Origin: a virus
Virus record (IMG/VR): IMGVR_UViG_3300033143_002801
Coordinates: 1 to 36,686 of that record
DNA length: 36,686 bases
Direction: 5' to 3' (one strand)
This document shows, one piece after another, positions 27,638 to 36,044 of this stretch (position 1 is the stretch's first letter; every line of letters starts with the position of its first letter). A program made the translations under genes and the position numbers. Under the pieces are notes generated by a model. It was not told the DNA's origin. It searched no databases and saw only the letters and a program-made list of their open reading frames with translations.

Positions 27638-27671
27638 TTACAATACTATAACTTTAATAACTAATAATAAT

Positions 27672-28274
27672 ATGAAAATACTAATAGCTTGTGAAGAAAG
27701 CCAATCAGTTTGTAAGGAATTTAGAAAACTTTGACACGAAGCTTATAGTTGTGATATTCAAGAATGTTCTTGATGACACCCAGAGTGGCATATCCAATGA
27801 TGTGCAACTAAAGAAGCATACAGTTGAAAATATGATATGATGATTGCTCACCCACCTTGTACTTATTTGTCTAATGCTTGAGCTAGACACCTTTACCCTT
27901 GAAAAGTATTAAATAAAGAAAGGTATGAAAAGTGATTAGAAGCAAAAGAGTTGTTTATGAAATTACTGAATGCACCTATTGATAAGATATGTGTAGAGAA
28001 TCCATTACCTAGTAAGATTTATGAGTTACCACCTCACACACAAGTTATACAGCCTTATGAGTATTGACACCCATTCAAGAAAAGAACTCAGTTATGGCTT
28101 AAAAACTTACCAAATTTAATACCAACAGATATTGTTGATACTAAAGAAAGTACAAAGCAAGTGTGAAACTGGTTTAATAAATGAGGTAAAGACAGACAAA
28201 AAAACAGAAGTAAAACATTTCTAGGTATTGCAAAAGCTATTGCTGAACAATGGGGGAACACTCAGGCAGAATAA
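27672..28274 (+). CDS. cytosine-methyltransferase-like phage protein
   Basis: Encodes 200 residues. The N-terminus LIACEESQSVCKEFRKLGHE followed by SCDI resembles the SAM-binding start of C5 methylases. HPPCTYLSNAG carries the PPC catalytic-cysteine motif and CVENPLPSKIY the ENP motif. The rest is shorter than a full methylase, with no obvious target-recognition domain, as in a common group of phage proteins annotated as DNA cytosine methylase. It would modify or bind phage DNA. The glycines around the motifs are TGA. Confidence 0.72.
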
Positions 28275-28325
28275 AACAATCTAATAGAAATAATAAATTT
28301 ACTTATAATAACTAATAACAATACT

Positions 28326-28526
28326 ATGTCTAAACGTAAATGTGATTATTGTGAACAAGAAGCTTTATGTATATGTGACTTTTTATGAGATAAGTTGATT
28401 AAAATTGCGTGATGTGAGAAACATACGCCTTTAGCAATAAGCCAACAAAACATAGAACGTATTAGGTCTGAATGTAAAAGTAGAAGTAATAAGTTTTATT
28501 ATTGACTTAATTCAAATAACTACTAG
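28326..28526 (+). CDS. small zinc-finger-like protein
   Basis: Encodes 66 residues with CDYCEQEALCIC at the start and two later cysteines, so probably metal-binding; the second half is basic. It ends in TAG just before a hairpin and terminator. Function unknown. Confidence 0.58.
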
Positions 28527-28540
28527 ACTATAAGTACTTC

Positions 28541-28574
28541 GACTCCATTCAAGGTTGTGTTTTACCTTAGAGTC
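28541..28574 (+). promoter_or_regulatory. two-tier hairpin in the 3' untranslated region
   Basis: GACTC (28541-28545) pairs with GAGTC (28570-28574) and inside it AAGGT (28551-28555) pairs with ACCTT (28564-28568). It precedes the terminator by 20 bases and may protect the transcript end. Confidence 0.5.
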
Positions 28575-28593
28575 ATAATTTAAAGTAGAGAAG

Positions 28594-28616
28594 AACTCCT
28601 TAATTGGAGTTTTTTT
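28594..28616 (+). terminator. intrinsic terminator after the zinc-finger-like gene
   Basis: AACTCC/GGAGTT stem of six pairs, six-base loop TTAATT, then TTTTT and CTTTG. Ends the 27672-28526 transcript. Confidence 0.82.
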
Positions 28617-28621
28617 CTTTG

Positions 28622-28649
28622 TTGATTTCTTTTAAGTAGTAAGTATAAT
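28622..28649 (+). promoter_or_regulatory. promoter of a short RNA unit
   Basis: TTGATT, 16 bases, TATAAT: perfect -10. Directly after a terminator and about 65 bases before the next one, so it drives only a short transcript. Confidence 0.7.
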
Positions 28650-28655
28650 ATTTAT

Positions 28656-28738
28656 AGAGATTGTATCTCTGGGAGGTAATGAAAGAACTTATGTAACTCC
28701 TAAAACCACTTAGCCTTAGAGAAATCTAGGGCTTTTTC
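28656..28738 (+). ncRNA. candidate small RNA, about 80 bases
   Basis: Bounded by a promoter and an intrinsic terminator with no usable ORF (only a five-codon MKELM). It contains AGAGAT/ATCTCT (28657-28671 region), a GGGAG/CTCCT pairing (28671-28675 with 28697-28701) and the terminator stem with GAAA loop. Regulatory RNA is the best guess; an attenuated leader is the alternative, but a new promoter follows at 28760. Confidence 0.62.
28712..28737 (+). terminator. intrinsic terminator of the small RNA
   Basis: AGCCTTAGA/TCTAGGGCT: nine pairs (one G-U) around a GAAA tetraloop, then five T. Confidence 0.85.
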
Positions 28739-28759
28739 TATATTTAATTAATAAAAGTC

Positions 28760-28788
28760 TTGACTTAGAAATAGATTAAGAGTAGTAT
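28760..28788 (+). promoter_or_regulatory. promoter for the 28858-30086 genes
   Basis: TTGACT, 17 bases, TAGTAT, on the plus strand. It shares the CTTGACTTA -35 context with the leftward promoters. Confidence 0.72.
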
Positions 28789-28857
28789 AAGTCCGTCGAA
28801 GTAATCCAGTTAATATAACTTAGGTATTACAGACAGCTTTAGAAACTAAAACACACT

Positions 28858-28983
28858 ATGAAACTAAAAGCTTACCTTATTAGAAAGGAATGAGAAGGAG
28901 ATGTTAGACTTACAAATCCAAGCACAGAAGTACTTAAAGATTTAAAGTCTAGAGGGTACAAGGTTACTTTATTAATTAAATAA
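28858..28983 (+). CDS. small basic protein
   Basis: Encodes 41 residues, Lys/Leu-rich, mixed helix and strand. First gene after the promoter at 28760. Function unknown. Confidence 0.5.
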
Positions 28984-28989
28984 ACTATT

Positions 28990-29367
28990 ATGAACAGAGA
29001 AATTAAATTTAGGGCTTGGGATAAGAAAGAAAATGAAATGTTAAATGACTTTTCAACATTCACAGATGATTTTACAGATATATTTAATGAGACAATAGAA
29101 TACAAAAAAGAATCATTAGAACTTATGCAATACACCTGACTAAAAGACAAGAACTGAAAAGAGATTTATGAAGGGGATATAATTGCAACTAGTAATGATT
29201 GAAAAGACCACGCTGATGTGTGGGAACAAGAAATAATGTGAGAAGTTGAATTTACTTATGATTGATACACACAACTTGGACAGCACGACTACTTAGACTC
29301 TATGTATAATAAAGATTACCTTGAAGTAATTTGAAACATCTACGAAAACCCAGAGCTAATTAAATAA
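28990..29367 (+). CDS. YopX-family phage protein
   Basis: Encodes 125 residues. It has the family's ends: an REIKFRAWDKKENEML start, then [20 protein letters not shown] and a VIGNIYENPELI finish. YopX proteins are frequent in phages; their role is not established. The middle acidic loop is variable. Length is normal. TGA glycines occur inside the conserved [10 protein letters not shown] block. Confidence 0.88.
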
Positions 29368-29373
29368 AACACT

Positions 29374-29520
29374 ATGACTAAACTACAAGAACTAAACGGC
29401 TTACTACAACTAGTAAAGACAGAGTTTACTAACTACACACCAGAAACTTGAAACATGTCTGTATTAGACAAAGAAAGTGCTATTAAAAGGATTGAGAAAG
29501 CTATTAAATTAATTAAGTAA
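29374..29520 (+). CDS. small helical protein
   Basis: Encodes 48 residues, amphipathic, ending in a Lys/Ile helix. Function unknown; it sits between the YopX and MT-A70 genes. Confidence 0.52.
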
Positions 29521-29522
29521 TT

Positions 29523-30086
29523 ATGAAATACAATGTAATTTACGCAGACCCAGCTTGGAAATATTGAAGTAAATCAGCAGTAAACAATTCAAGCTGATCA
29601 GAGATTAAAAAACTTTCTGAGCATTACGAGTCAATGACAACTCAAGATATTAAAAACTTACCAGTAAAAAACATTATTGATGAAGATTGTGCTTGTTTCT
29701 TATGGGTTACAGATTCACACCTAAAAGAATGAATTGAAGTATTAGAAGCTTGGGGGTTTAAATATAAAACTATTGCTTTTAATTGGATTAAGAAAACCAG
29801 TAAGTGAAATACTTATAAAAATGTAGCACCTTGGACTTTAAAAAGTTCAGAGATTTGTCTTTTAGGTACAAAATGAGCAATGACTAAATACAAACAAGCA
29901 AATAATGTAGAGCAATTAATTGAAGCAGAAAGAACTAAGCATTCTAAGAAGCCAGAGGAAGCAATTAAAAGAATTGAAACTTTGTTTTGAGATTTACCAA
30001 GACTAGAAATGTTTTGTAGGTTTCCAAGAGAAGGGTGGGACGTATGGGGTAATGAGGCAGAATGAAGTATTAAATTAGTTAAATAA
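29523..30086 (+). CDS. MT-A70 family adenine methyltransferase, second copy
   Basis: Encodes 187 residues. IYADPAWKYGS carries DPAW in place of the DPPW of the minus-strand paralogue. The order of later blocks is the same: FLWVTDSHLKEGIEVLEAWG, KTIAFNWIK, KHSKKPEEAIKRIE and MFCRFPREGWDVWGNE. Sequence identity to the other copy looks low, so they are probably of separate origin with different specificities. It lies two bases behind the preceding stop. It would methylate adenine in phage DNA. Confidence 0.88.
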
Positions 30087-30097
30087 CTAAAAAAGCC

Positions 30098-30126
30098 TTG
30101 CAATTAAGACTAAGTTAGTCTATTAT
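30098..30126 (+). promoter_or_regulatory. promoter of the metallophosphoesterase gene, with operator
   Basis: TTGCAA, 17 bases, TATTAT. The spacer contains the perfect inverted repeat AGACTAA-G-TTAGTCT (30107-30121), placed between the -35 and -10 where a repressor would block polymerase. Confidence 0.65.
30107..30121. promoter_or_regulatory. 15-base palindromic operator candidate
   Basis: Seven-base arms AGACTAA and TTAGTCT around a single G. It overlaps the first base of the -10 hexamer. The same sequence as RNA would form too tight a hairpin to matter, so DNA binding is more likely. Confidence 0.55.
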
Positions 30127-30149
30127 GTGAGTAAATTAACACAAATGCT

Positions 30150-30893
30150 ATGATTAAAAACAAATCAGTATTAGTAATTTCAGATTTACATTGTCCTTAC
30201 ATGCACCAAGATGCTATCAAGTTTCTTAAAGCTGTAAAGAAGAAATACAAACCAGATAGAGTTATCCAGATTTGAGATGAGTTAGATAATCACTGAATTA
30301 GTTTTCACGATGCTGATCCAGACTTAGATAGTGCTTGAGAAGAGTTAATTAAATGAAGAGAACAGTTACACCAGCTAGAGAAGATATTCCCAGAAATGGA
30401 TATTATGGACAGTAACCACTGAAGCTTACTTTACAGAAGAGGTAAAGCTCATTGAATCCCTAAACATATGCTCTTAGGATATAGAGATGTTATATTTGGT
30501 GATAAACAAAAAGATTGATCAATTAAAACTACAAAAGGTCTTTGATGGAATTGGTACCCAGATTGAATGACTATTACTCTAAGTAATTGAGAACAATGTC
30601 ATTTTAGACACGAAGGTGATGCACATATTGGTAACCACGCTTGACATTATTGAATGAGTGTAGTAGCAGGACACAGACATTCTAAATTTGAAATAATGTA
30701 TGTAAGTTCTCCATTTAATCTTAGGTTCGGTATGACAGTTTGATGTTTATTAGACCATAAGAGCATGGCATTTGCTTACAACAAGCAACAAAAGAAGAGA
30801 CCAATCCTTTGATGTGCTGTAATTATCGAATGAGTACCAACTTTAGTACCAATGTTCCTTACTAGTGAAGGAAGATGGATAGGGAAACTTTAA
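30150..30893 (+). CDS. metallophosphoesterase (calcineurin-like)
   Basis: Encodes 247 residues. The metal-binding motifs appear in order: SDLHCP (D12, H14), GDELDNHG, SNHGSLLYRRG (Asn-His), a later HEGDAHIG and AGHRHSK. This matches the calcineurin-like fold of phosphatases and nucleases. Phage members may cleave nucleotides or nucleic acid or remove phosphates. The gene has its own promoter with a palindromic operator. Motif glycines are TGA. Confidence 0.85.
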
Positions 30894-30902
30894 TTAAATT
30901 AT

Positions 30903-31391
30903 ATGAAAGTAATTAGCGACAACATTAAAACATTTGATGATATTCTTAAAGAGGTTGAAAAAAGGTCAGTAGGGATATATTCAATTACAATAGATTGAGA
31001 ACCTATATGGTGTTCATCGAAAGAAGAAATGGCAAATAAAGCATTTAATGCTAGAGATGTTATTGCAGCCATTGAGTCAGTAGGTAAAACTATTCTACCA
31101 GATGATTATTGAAAAAAACATTCTTCCCCTGTAGAAGAACTTAAAGAAGACAAGGATAATATTAACCCAGACCATTACAAACAAGGTTGAATTGAAACTA
31201 TAGATTACATTAAAGCTAAACTATCACCAGAAGCATTTGAGTGATACTTAGCAGGAAATATTATCAAATATGTTTCAAGATACAACCATAAGAACTGAGT
31301 TGAGGACTTAAAGAAGTCTAATTGGTACGTAAATAGATTAATAGAAGAAAAAAGTATTGACTTAGAAACTGAGAAGAGTAAAATGTGATAG
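30903..31391 (+). CDS. DUF3310-containing protein
   Basis: Encodes 162 residues. The C-terminal 65 residues match DUF3310: NPDHYKQGGIETIDYIKAKL, then EGYLAGNIIKYVSRYNHKNG and VEDLKKSNWYVNRLIE. This domain occurs in phage proteins including T7 gp1.7-type nucleotide kinases. The N-terminal 90 residues are a separate alpha/beta part without a known match. Ends in TAG. Confidence 0.82.
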
Positions 31392-31412
31392 GAATAACAA
31401 TAATAAATAAAT

Positions 31413-31508
31413 ATGGAATGTCTAACATGAGCAACAATAGGAGCAATAATTTGAATTGTAATCTGATCAATCGTTTGAGAAATAATTGTAAGGAAATATT
31501 TTAAATAA
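31413..31508 (+). CDS. 31-residue membrane peptide, glycine-rich
   Basis: MECLTGATIGAIIGIVIGSI then VGEIIVRKYFK: a glycine-zipper-like membrane helix with a basic end. Most glycines are TGA. No known family; small toxin-like or lysis-related roles are possible. Confidence 0.5.
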
Positions 31509-31510
31509 CA

Positions 31511-31591
31511 ATGACTAAACAAGAAGCAATTAAATTAGGCTACATTAAGACTAAAGTAAATGGTATCACTATTTATATACTTATGAAGTAA
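31511..31591 (+). CDS. 26-residue basic peptide
   Basis: MTKQEAIKLGYIKTKVNGIT then IYILMK. Its TAA overlaps the ATG of the HNH gene, so it may serve coupling. Function unknown. Confidence 0.4.
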   Translation: MTKQEAIKLGYIKTKVNGITIYILMK

Positions 31592-32166
31592 TGATAATTT
31601 GGAAAGATATTGCAGGCTATGATTGATTATATCAAGTAAGTAATACTGGTATTGTTAAAAGTTTGTGAAAATGATTATCTAATAACTCTAAAATTAGATA
31701 CTTAAAAGCATGAACTTCTAAATGATATTTATCAGTAGTATTAAGCGATACTAAAAATGCAAAAACTATTTCAGTACATCGTTTAGTAGCTAAAGCATTT
31801 ATATATAATGACGAAAATAAACCACAGGTTAATCATAAAGATTGAGATAAAACAAATAATGTAGTTGAGAACTTAGAATGGTGTACACATAAAGAAAATA
31901 TGCAACATGCTCACAGAAATTGATTAATTAAGTTATATAACTTTAAGATAAATAATCCAAAGCCACAAAAGTGAAGGTTTTGAAAACTACATCATAATAG
32001 TAAACCAATTAACCAATACGATTTAGATTGAAACCTTATCAAGTCTTGGGATTCAATTATGGATGCACAAAGAGATTTATGAATATATAATGGTAATATT
32101 TCAGCTTGTTGTAAATGAAAAGTGAAAACATCTTGAGGATTCAAGTGGAAACATAAATTAAACTAA
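31591..32166 (+). CDS. NUMOD4/HNH homing-type endonuclease
   Basis: Encodes 191 residues. The N-terminus (WKDIAGYDGLYQVSNTGIVK) is a NUMOD4 module. The HNH core is in VHRLVAKAFI, QVNHKDGDKTNNVVENLEWC and THKENMQHAH. The C-terminus (INQYDLDGNLIKSWDSIMDA with later SACCKGK and GFKWKH) is a NUMOD1-type DNA-binding repeat. Such genes are mobile and cut specific sites in phage genomes. A second NUMOD4-like start occurs alone at 32825-32923. Confidence 0.9.
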
Positions 32167-32174
32167 ATAACATT

Positions 32175-32438
32175 ATGAAATTAAAACATATTATACCACA
32201 AGGAGAACTAAAGAAAACATTTGATTTATCAGACAAGTCTCAAAAAGATCTATTTAAAAGGACTAATTGAAATATATATACACCAGTAATTAGAGAGTTA
32301 GACGAGTGAGAGAAATTATGACTTGAAGATGAAACATTATTTACTCAAGAGTTTTATGATGAAAGAGTAAGGATTCTTAGTGATTGGCTTGCTTGAGAGT
32401 TCGAGTGCTACTGAGTTAAGATTGCAAAAGTTAAATAA
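32175..32438 (+). CDS. hypothetical protein, 87 residues
   Basis: Acidic and helical, with IREL and FEC/YGVKIAKVK strands at the end. No family recognised. Confidence 0.58.
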
Positions 32439-32474
32439 ATAAGTATAATAGTTCTACTAACTAATTATACATTT

Positions 32475-32717
32475 ATGACAACAATAGAGAAGAAATATAC
32501 AGATTTATTAGATGAGAATTGAATTTATACTTGAAGAGTAAAAGACAGTAAAGGTAACATTAGAACGAAGACTCAAATATTTACTAGAGTTATGTGATAC
32601 CACCGCAGTGTAAACATGTACAATCGCTGAAAGAAGTCAGAGTTTTACTCAAGAAGATATTTTTCAGAGGAATCTTCTAACAAGTGATTCGCTAAGAAGT
32701 ATTTGACAACAGCTTAA
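32475..32717 (+). CDS. small protein resembling the anaerobic ribonucleotide reductase tail
   Basis: Encodes 80 residues. TKTQIFTRVMGYHRSVNMYN followed by RGKKSEFYSRRYF recalls the R-V-x-G-Y-Y-x-P-V-x-x-W-N-x-G-K pattern near the C-terminus of NrdD-type proteins. The catalytic parts are absent, so it is at most a detached module like others found alone in phages. The last bases include the TTGACA of the next promoter. Confidence 0.5.
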
Positions 32718-32733
32718 ATTTAGCTATTATACT
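32703..32733 (+). promoter_or_regulatory. promoter overlapping the end of the preceding gene
   Basis: TTGACA (32703-32708) and TATACT (32728-32733) are 19 bases apart, or 18 with TTATAC. Transcription would begin near 32739, at the 5' arm of the hairpin described next. Confidence 0.55.
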
Positions 32734-32738
32734 TGTGC

Positions 32739-32820
32739 GTAAGATTAAATGATTTGCACAAATAATGACTTTAGCCTACAGGTTCTTACGCAAATCAGCC
32801 TGTAGACTAGAGTTTTTATT
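32739..32820 (+). ncRNA. candidate small RNA or leader with pseudoknotted terminator
   Basis: Stem B CTACAGG (32776-32782) pairs with CCTGTAG (32799-32805), extended by four further pairs past one mismatch, then AGTTTTTATTTT: terminator-like. The loop holds TCTTACGCA (32784-32792), exactly complementary to TGCGTAAGA (32736-32744) at the 5' end. Same architecture as 27193-27271. Confidence 0.58.
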
Positions 32821-32824
32821 TTAT

Positions 32825-32923
32825 ATGGAACAATGGAAAGACGTAGAAGGGTTTGAATGAATAGGCAGATGAACTGTTGCAGATAGGCTTAATCATTGAC
32901 AGAAACATCTTGACTTACTGTAG
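32825..32923 (+). CDS. 32-residue NUMOD4-like fragment
   Basis: MEQWKDVEGFEGIGRGTVAD then RLNHGQKHLDLL resembles the first 25 residues of the HNH protein at 31591, but lacks the nuclease. Probably a remnant or a small derived protein. Its end contains the -35 of the next promoter. Confidence 0.45.
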
Positions 32924-32937
32924 GAAAACTATACAAT
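32910..32937 (+). promoter_or_regulatory. promoter for the 32962-34211 genes
   Basis: TTGACT, 16 bases, TACAAT. It has the CTTGACTTA -35 context seen in the other promoters of this genome. Confidence 0.6.
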
Positions 32938-32961
32938 ATAAATACCAACTAACTTAATAAT

Positions 32962-33093
32962 ATGAAAGATACAATATGAAACAGTTTTATAACTTGAGGA
33001 AATAATATAATGGACTGGTTTTCAGATATTACTATTGTAATCACTTGATATCAATGGAACTTTACTTGAGGAGGAGATTTAATTTGGGCTTAA
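32962..33093 (+). CDS. 43-residue small protein
   Basis: Trp/Gly/Ile-rich (MDWFSDITIVITGYQWNFTG), with most glycines as TGA. Function unknown. A shorter start at the internal ATG (33010) would give 27 residues. Confidence 0.45.
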
Positions 33094-33111
33094 TTAACTA
33101 ACTTAAACAAT

Positions 33112-33348
33112 ATGTCATACAATATAGAAACAAATACTTACAATAGAGAAACGCTAAAAGACTTACTAGTTGAAATGTCTTGTAGAGCAGACACTAGATG
33201 AGAACTAATGTGTCAATTAAGCACACTAACTAGAAAGCTAAATGAGAACGAAAAAGAGTTTTGCAATGCTCAAATGCTAGCTAATGAAAGAAAGGCTAAG
33301 TGAGAAACTGCTGAGTGGGAAGGGGCAGAAATCAAATTAACTAACTAA
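33112..33348 (+). CDS. helical protein, 78 residues
   Basis: Charged helix with two cysteines, probably coiled coil (LSTLTRKLNENEKEFCNAQM). Function unknown. Confidence 0.55.
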
Positions 33349-33355
33349 ATATACT

Positions 33356-33688
33356 ATGAACAAAGAACTATACATAGAATTTCTAGAAGAAAGAGTTGAA
33401 CTACTTGAAGAAGAAGTTTATGATCTAGAATGTGAGTTAGATGAACAATCAGACCTACAATATCTTTATAATGAATTAGAAGATGTAGATTGTAATAATA
33501 AACAATGATGGATTGTATTTGATTCAGATGAAGAGAGAGAGAACTATTTATTAAATAAAGATCTTGATGAATACTATGAAAAACATAAATCTACAGAAGA
33601 AGAATGTATCTGATTCAACAACTGATGTATGTGTGACTGATGTTACGATGAAAGAATGGCACTATACGAAGAAGAAATAAATAACTAA
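33356..33688 (+). CDS. acidic protein with cysteine motif
   Basis: Encodes 110 residues, extremely Glu/Asp-rich, coiled coil for the first 45 and a CIGFNNGCMCDGCYDE metal-like motif near the end. May mimic DNA or bind metal. Function unknown. Confidence 0.58.
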
Positions 33689-33702
33689 TTAACATTAAAA
33701 CA

Positions 33703-34086
33703 ATGACTAAAGTTTACAATGAACAAAAAACGGAAATCAATATCTGAAACGATGCTGATGAACAAGTAAAAGACTTCGAGACTGCAAAAGCTAAGAACAA
33801 GAAAGACGCTGATGAAGCTAAAGAGAAACATCTTAAACTTCTTAAGGAAGCAAAAGAAAGAGATGAAGCAGCTGAAAAGATATTAAAACAAACTCAAAAG
33901 TACTGTGATAAGTATGAGAAAGAAACAGGTAAGAAGATTGCAATGTGATTCATTACTGTAGATGATAAATGATACTTCCAAAACTGAGTATCTTCTAGTA
34001 ACAATATGAACCAATTTGATTGAATCCTTATGGGTAACAAACTAGCAGGTTCACTATTAAACTTAGTAAACAATATTAAAGAGTAA
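33703..34086 (+). CDS. coiled-coil protein, 127 residues
   Basis: Residues 20-75 are a long Lys/Glu/Ala coiled coil; the end (GNKLAGSLLNLVNNIKE) is more hydrophobic. Its stop overlaps the next ATG. Function unknown. Confidence 0.58.
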
Positions 34087-34211
34087 TGTATTACTTATGA
34101 TCAGTATTGGCAATAGTTATTAGTTATACGGCTAATCATTCTATTTTGTGGGCAATTGTTCATTGAATACTTAGTTGGTTTTATGTAGTATATGCAGTAT
34201 TATTCGGTTAA
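34086..34211 (+). CDS. 41-residue membrane protein
   Basis: Two short hydrophobic stretches (SVLAIVISYTA and LSWFYVVYAVLFG) around a polar bend. It lies just before small terminase. Function unknown; holin-like size. Confidence 0.5.
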
Positions 34212-34219
34212 ACATTTAT

Positions 34220-34633
34220 ATGGCTAAATGAAAAGCAACAAGTTCGGCAGATAAAGCTAAAGTAATTAAAGAGTTAGTTACTAATCCAGATGCTAGTCTA
34301 AGAGATGTTGAAAGAACTACTTGAGTACATAACAGTACAGTAAGACTTATCAAACAGAACGATGCTCCAGAAATAGCAGAGAAAAGCCAAATAGTAGCTG
34401 ATATTGTAAGTATGGATAAAGAGATTATACATATTGCAAATGAGCTTAGTTTAAGCAAGTTTAAGCATCTTGACTTCAATGAGCTTAAGTTAAATGATAT
34501 TAAGATTGTAAGTGAAATAGCTGATAAGAGTACAAAGAGAGTTGCAACTTTTTGATGAGACATTACAGATAAAGATTGATGACTAAAGCAGCAAGATGTT
34601 GTATTCCAAATTATAAATCCAAATGGACAATAA
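34220..34633 (+). CDS. terminase small subunit candidate
   Basis: Encodes 137 residues. Residues 18-50 contain a helix-turn-helix (DASLRDVERTTGVHNSTVRL), then a long helix and the segment TFGGDITDKDGGLK near the C-terminus, as often seen in small terminases. It overlaps the large terminase start by 11 bases. It would recognise the packaging site and activate the large subunit. Confidence 0.72.
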
Positions 34634-36044
34634 AAGAATTATAGAAGTTAAACCTAGTAAGAAACAATTTGAGGCATTGCAATTATTACTAAATGATAAT
34701 TGAATGTCTTTTTTATGATATGGTTGAGCAGCTTGATGATGAAAGACAATATTAGCAGCTTTATGGATTTCAATGATGTGTAAGAAATATCCTTGAGTTA
34801 AATACTGAGTGTTTCGTAGATACATTACAGATGCTCTTGATACAACCTTTCACTCGTTTACTAAAGCTTTAATTATGCTTTGATTAACTGAAGCTCCTAG
34901 TATAGATGTGTTACATAAAAGATGCCACGAATTTGATTATGTGATAAGAAACTGATGAAAGGAGATAGTTTTTAGTAATTGAAGTGAGATTATTTTTAGA
35001 TGACTTCAGGATAAGCCAACCGATGTGCATTTTACTAAGATTTGATGACTTGAGCTTACTTGAGCTTATATTGATGAAGCAAATGAGTGTCCAGAAATGT
35101 GAGTAGCAGTATTAAAGAAAAGAGTTTGAAGGCATTTAAATTCTGAGTACAAAATACCACGTAAAGTTTTATGTACATTTAATCCAGATAAATGATGGGT
35201 ATATAGAACCTTCTATTTACCATTCAAGAATAAAGTAGAAACTAAAGACACTTTATTTATACCAGCTCTGCCAACTGATAACCCTTATTTAACAGAAGAA
35301 TACTTAGATGAACTTAAAAATGAAGAGAATGAAGTATTAAGACAGAGATATTACTTTTGAAACTTTGATTATGATGACACTCCTTGAAGATTATTTGAAT
35401 ATGATAAAATATTAGATCTATTAACAAATCCTAAATATAACTGAACTAAGTATATTTCTTGTGATGTAGCTAGAAAGTGAAAAGATAAGGCTATTATAAG
35501 TGTTTGGGATTGATATGAAGAAGTAGATAGAGCAGTATTTGAAAAGTGTCTTAATGTAGACATTGAGAACAAAATAAGAGAGTTTGCACATAAGTACAAT
35601 GTGTGAATGAGTAATACAATTGTTGATGAAGATTGAGTTTGAGGGTGAATTGTAGATAATCTTAGATGTAAATGATTCATAAATAACTCTAGTGCAATAC
35701 AACCCTTTACTTCCAAATATGATAGCACACAAAAGGTGAACTATTCTAATCTTAAAACTCAATGTTATTATGAATTATCTAAACTTGTTAATTTAAATAA
35801 GCTTAGAGTATTAGATCAAGACTTTAGCCTTCTTACTGAAGAGCTTGATGTAATAGTAGAGGCTGATATTAATAAAGACTCCAAAAAGAAGATAATAAGC
35901 AAGGATCAAATAAAAGAAAAGTTATGAAGAAGTCCTGATTATTCTGACACGCTAATGATGAGATGTTATTTTGAAATAAACAAATCTAGTATTAGTGAAG
36001 ATTCAGAAGAAGTAGTGACTATAGACTTCTCAGACTTTGTGTAG
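34623..36044 (+). CDS. terminase large subunit
   Basis: Encodes 473 residues. ATPase: Walker A GYGGAAGGGKT (about residues 32-42, three consecutive glycines written TGA TGA TGA) and Walker B LTGAYIDEANE with the catalytic Glu. Nuclease: YISCDVARKGKDKAI, then NTIVDEDGVGGGIVDNL and the Asp-rich end (SPDYSDTLMM) supply the acidic residues of the RNase H-like domain. It cuts and pumps phage DNA into proheads. Length is normal. It ends in TAG, 57 bases before the portal start. Confidence 0.93.

Larger units (their letters stand above)
27272..27671 (+). other. 400-base noncoding tract upstream of the cytosine methylase-like gene
   Basis: No convincing gene. It holds several hairpins: CTGTAAGA (27367-27374) with TCTTACAG (27404-27411), CTTATA (27564-27569) with TATAAG (27585-27590), and TTAAC/GTTAA (27532-27546). 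It also holds a degenerate 38-base box present twice (27411-27449 and 27598-27637) and the 11-mer TACAGAACATT shared by 27155 and 27473. It could be a structured RNA, a long leader or a replication or packaging origin. Confidence 0.5.
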
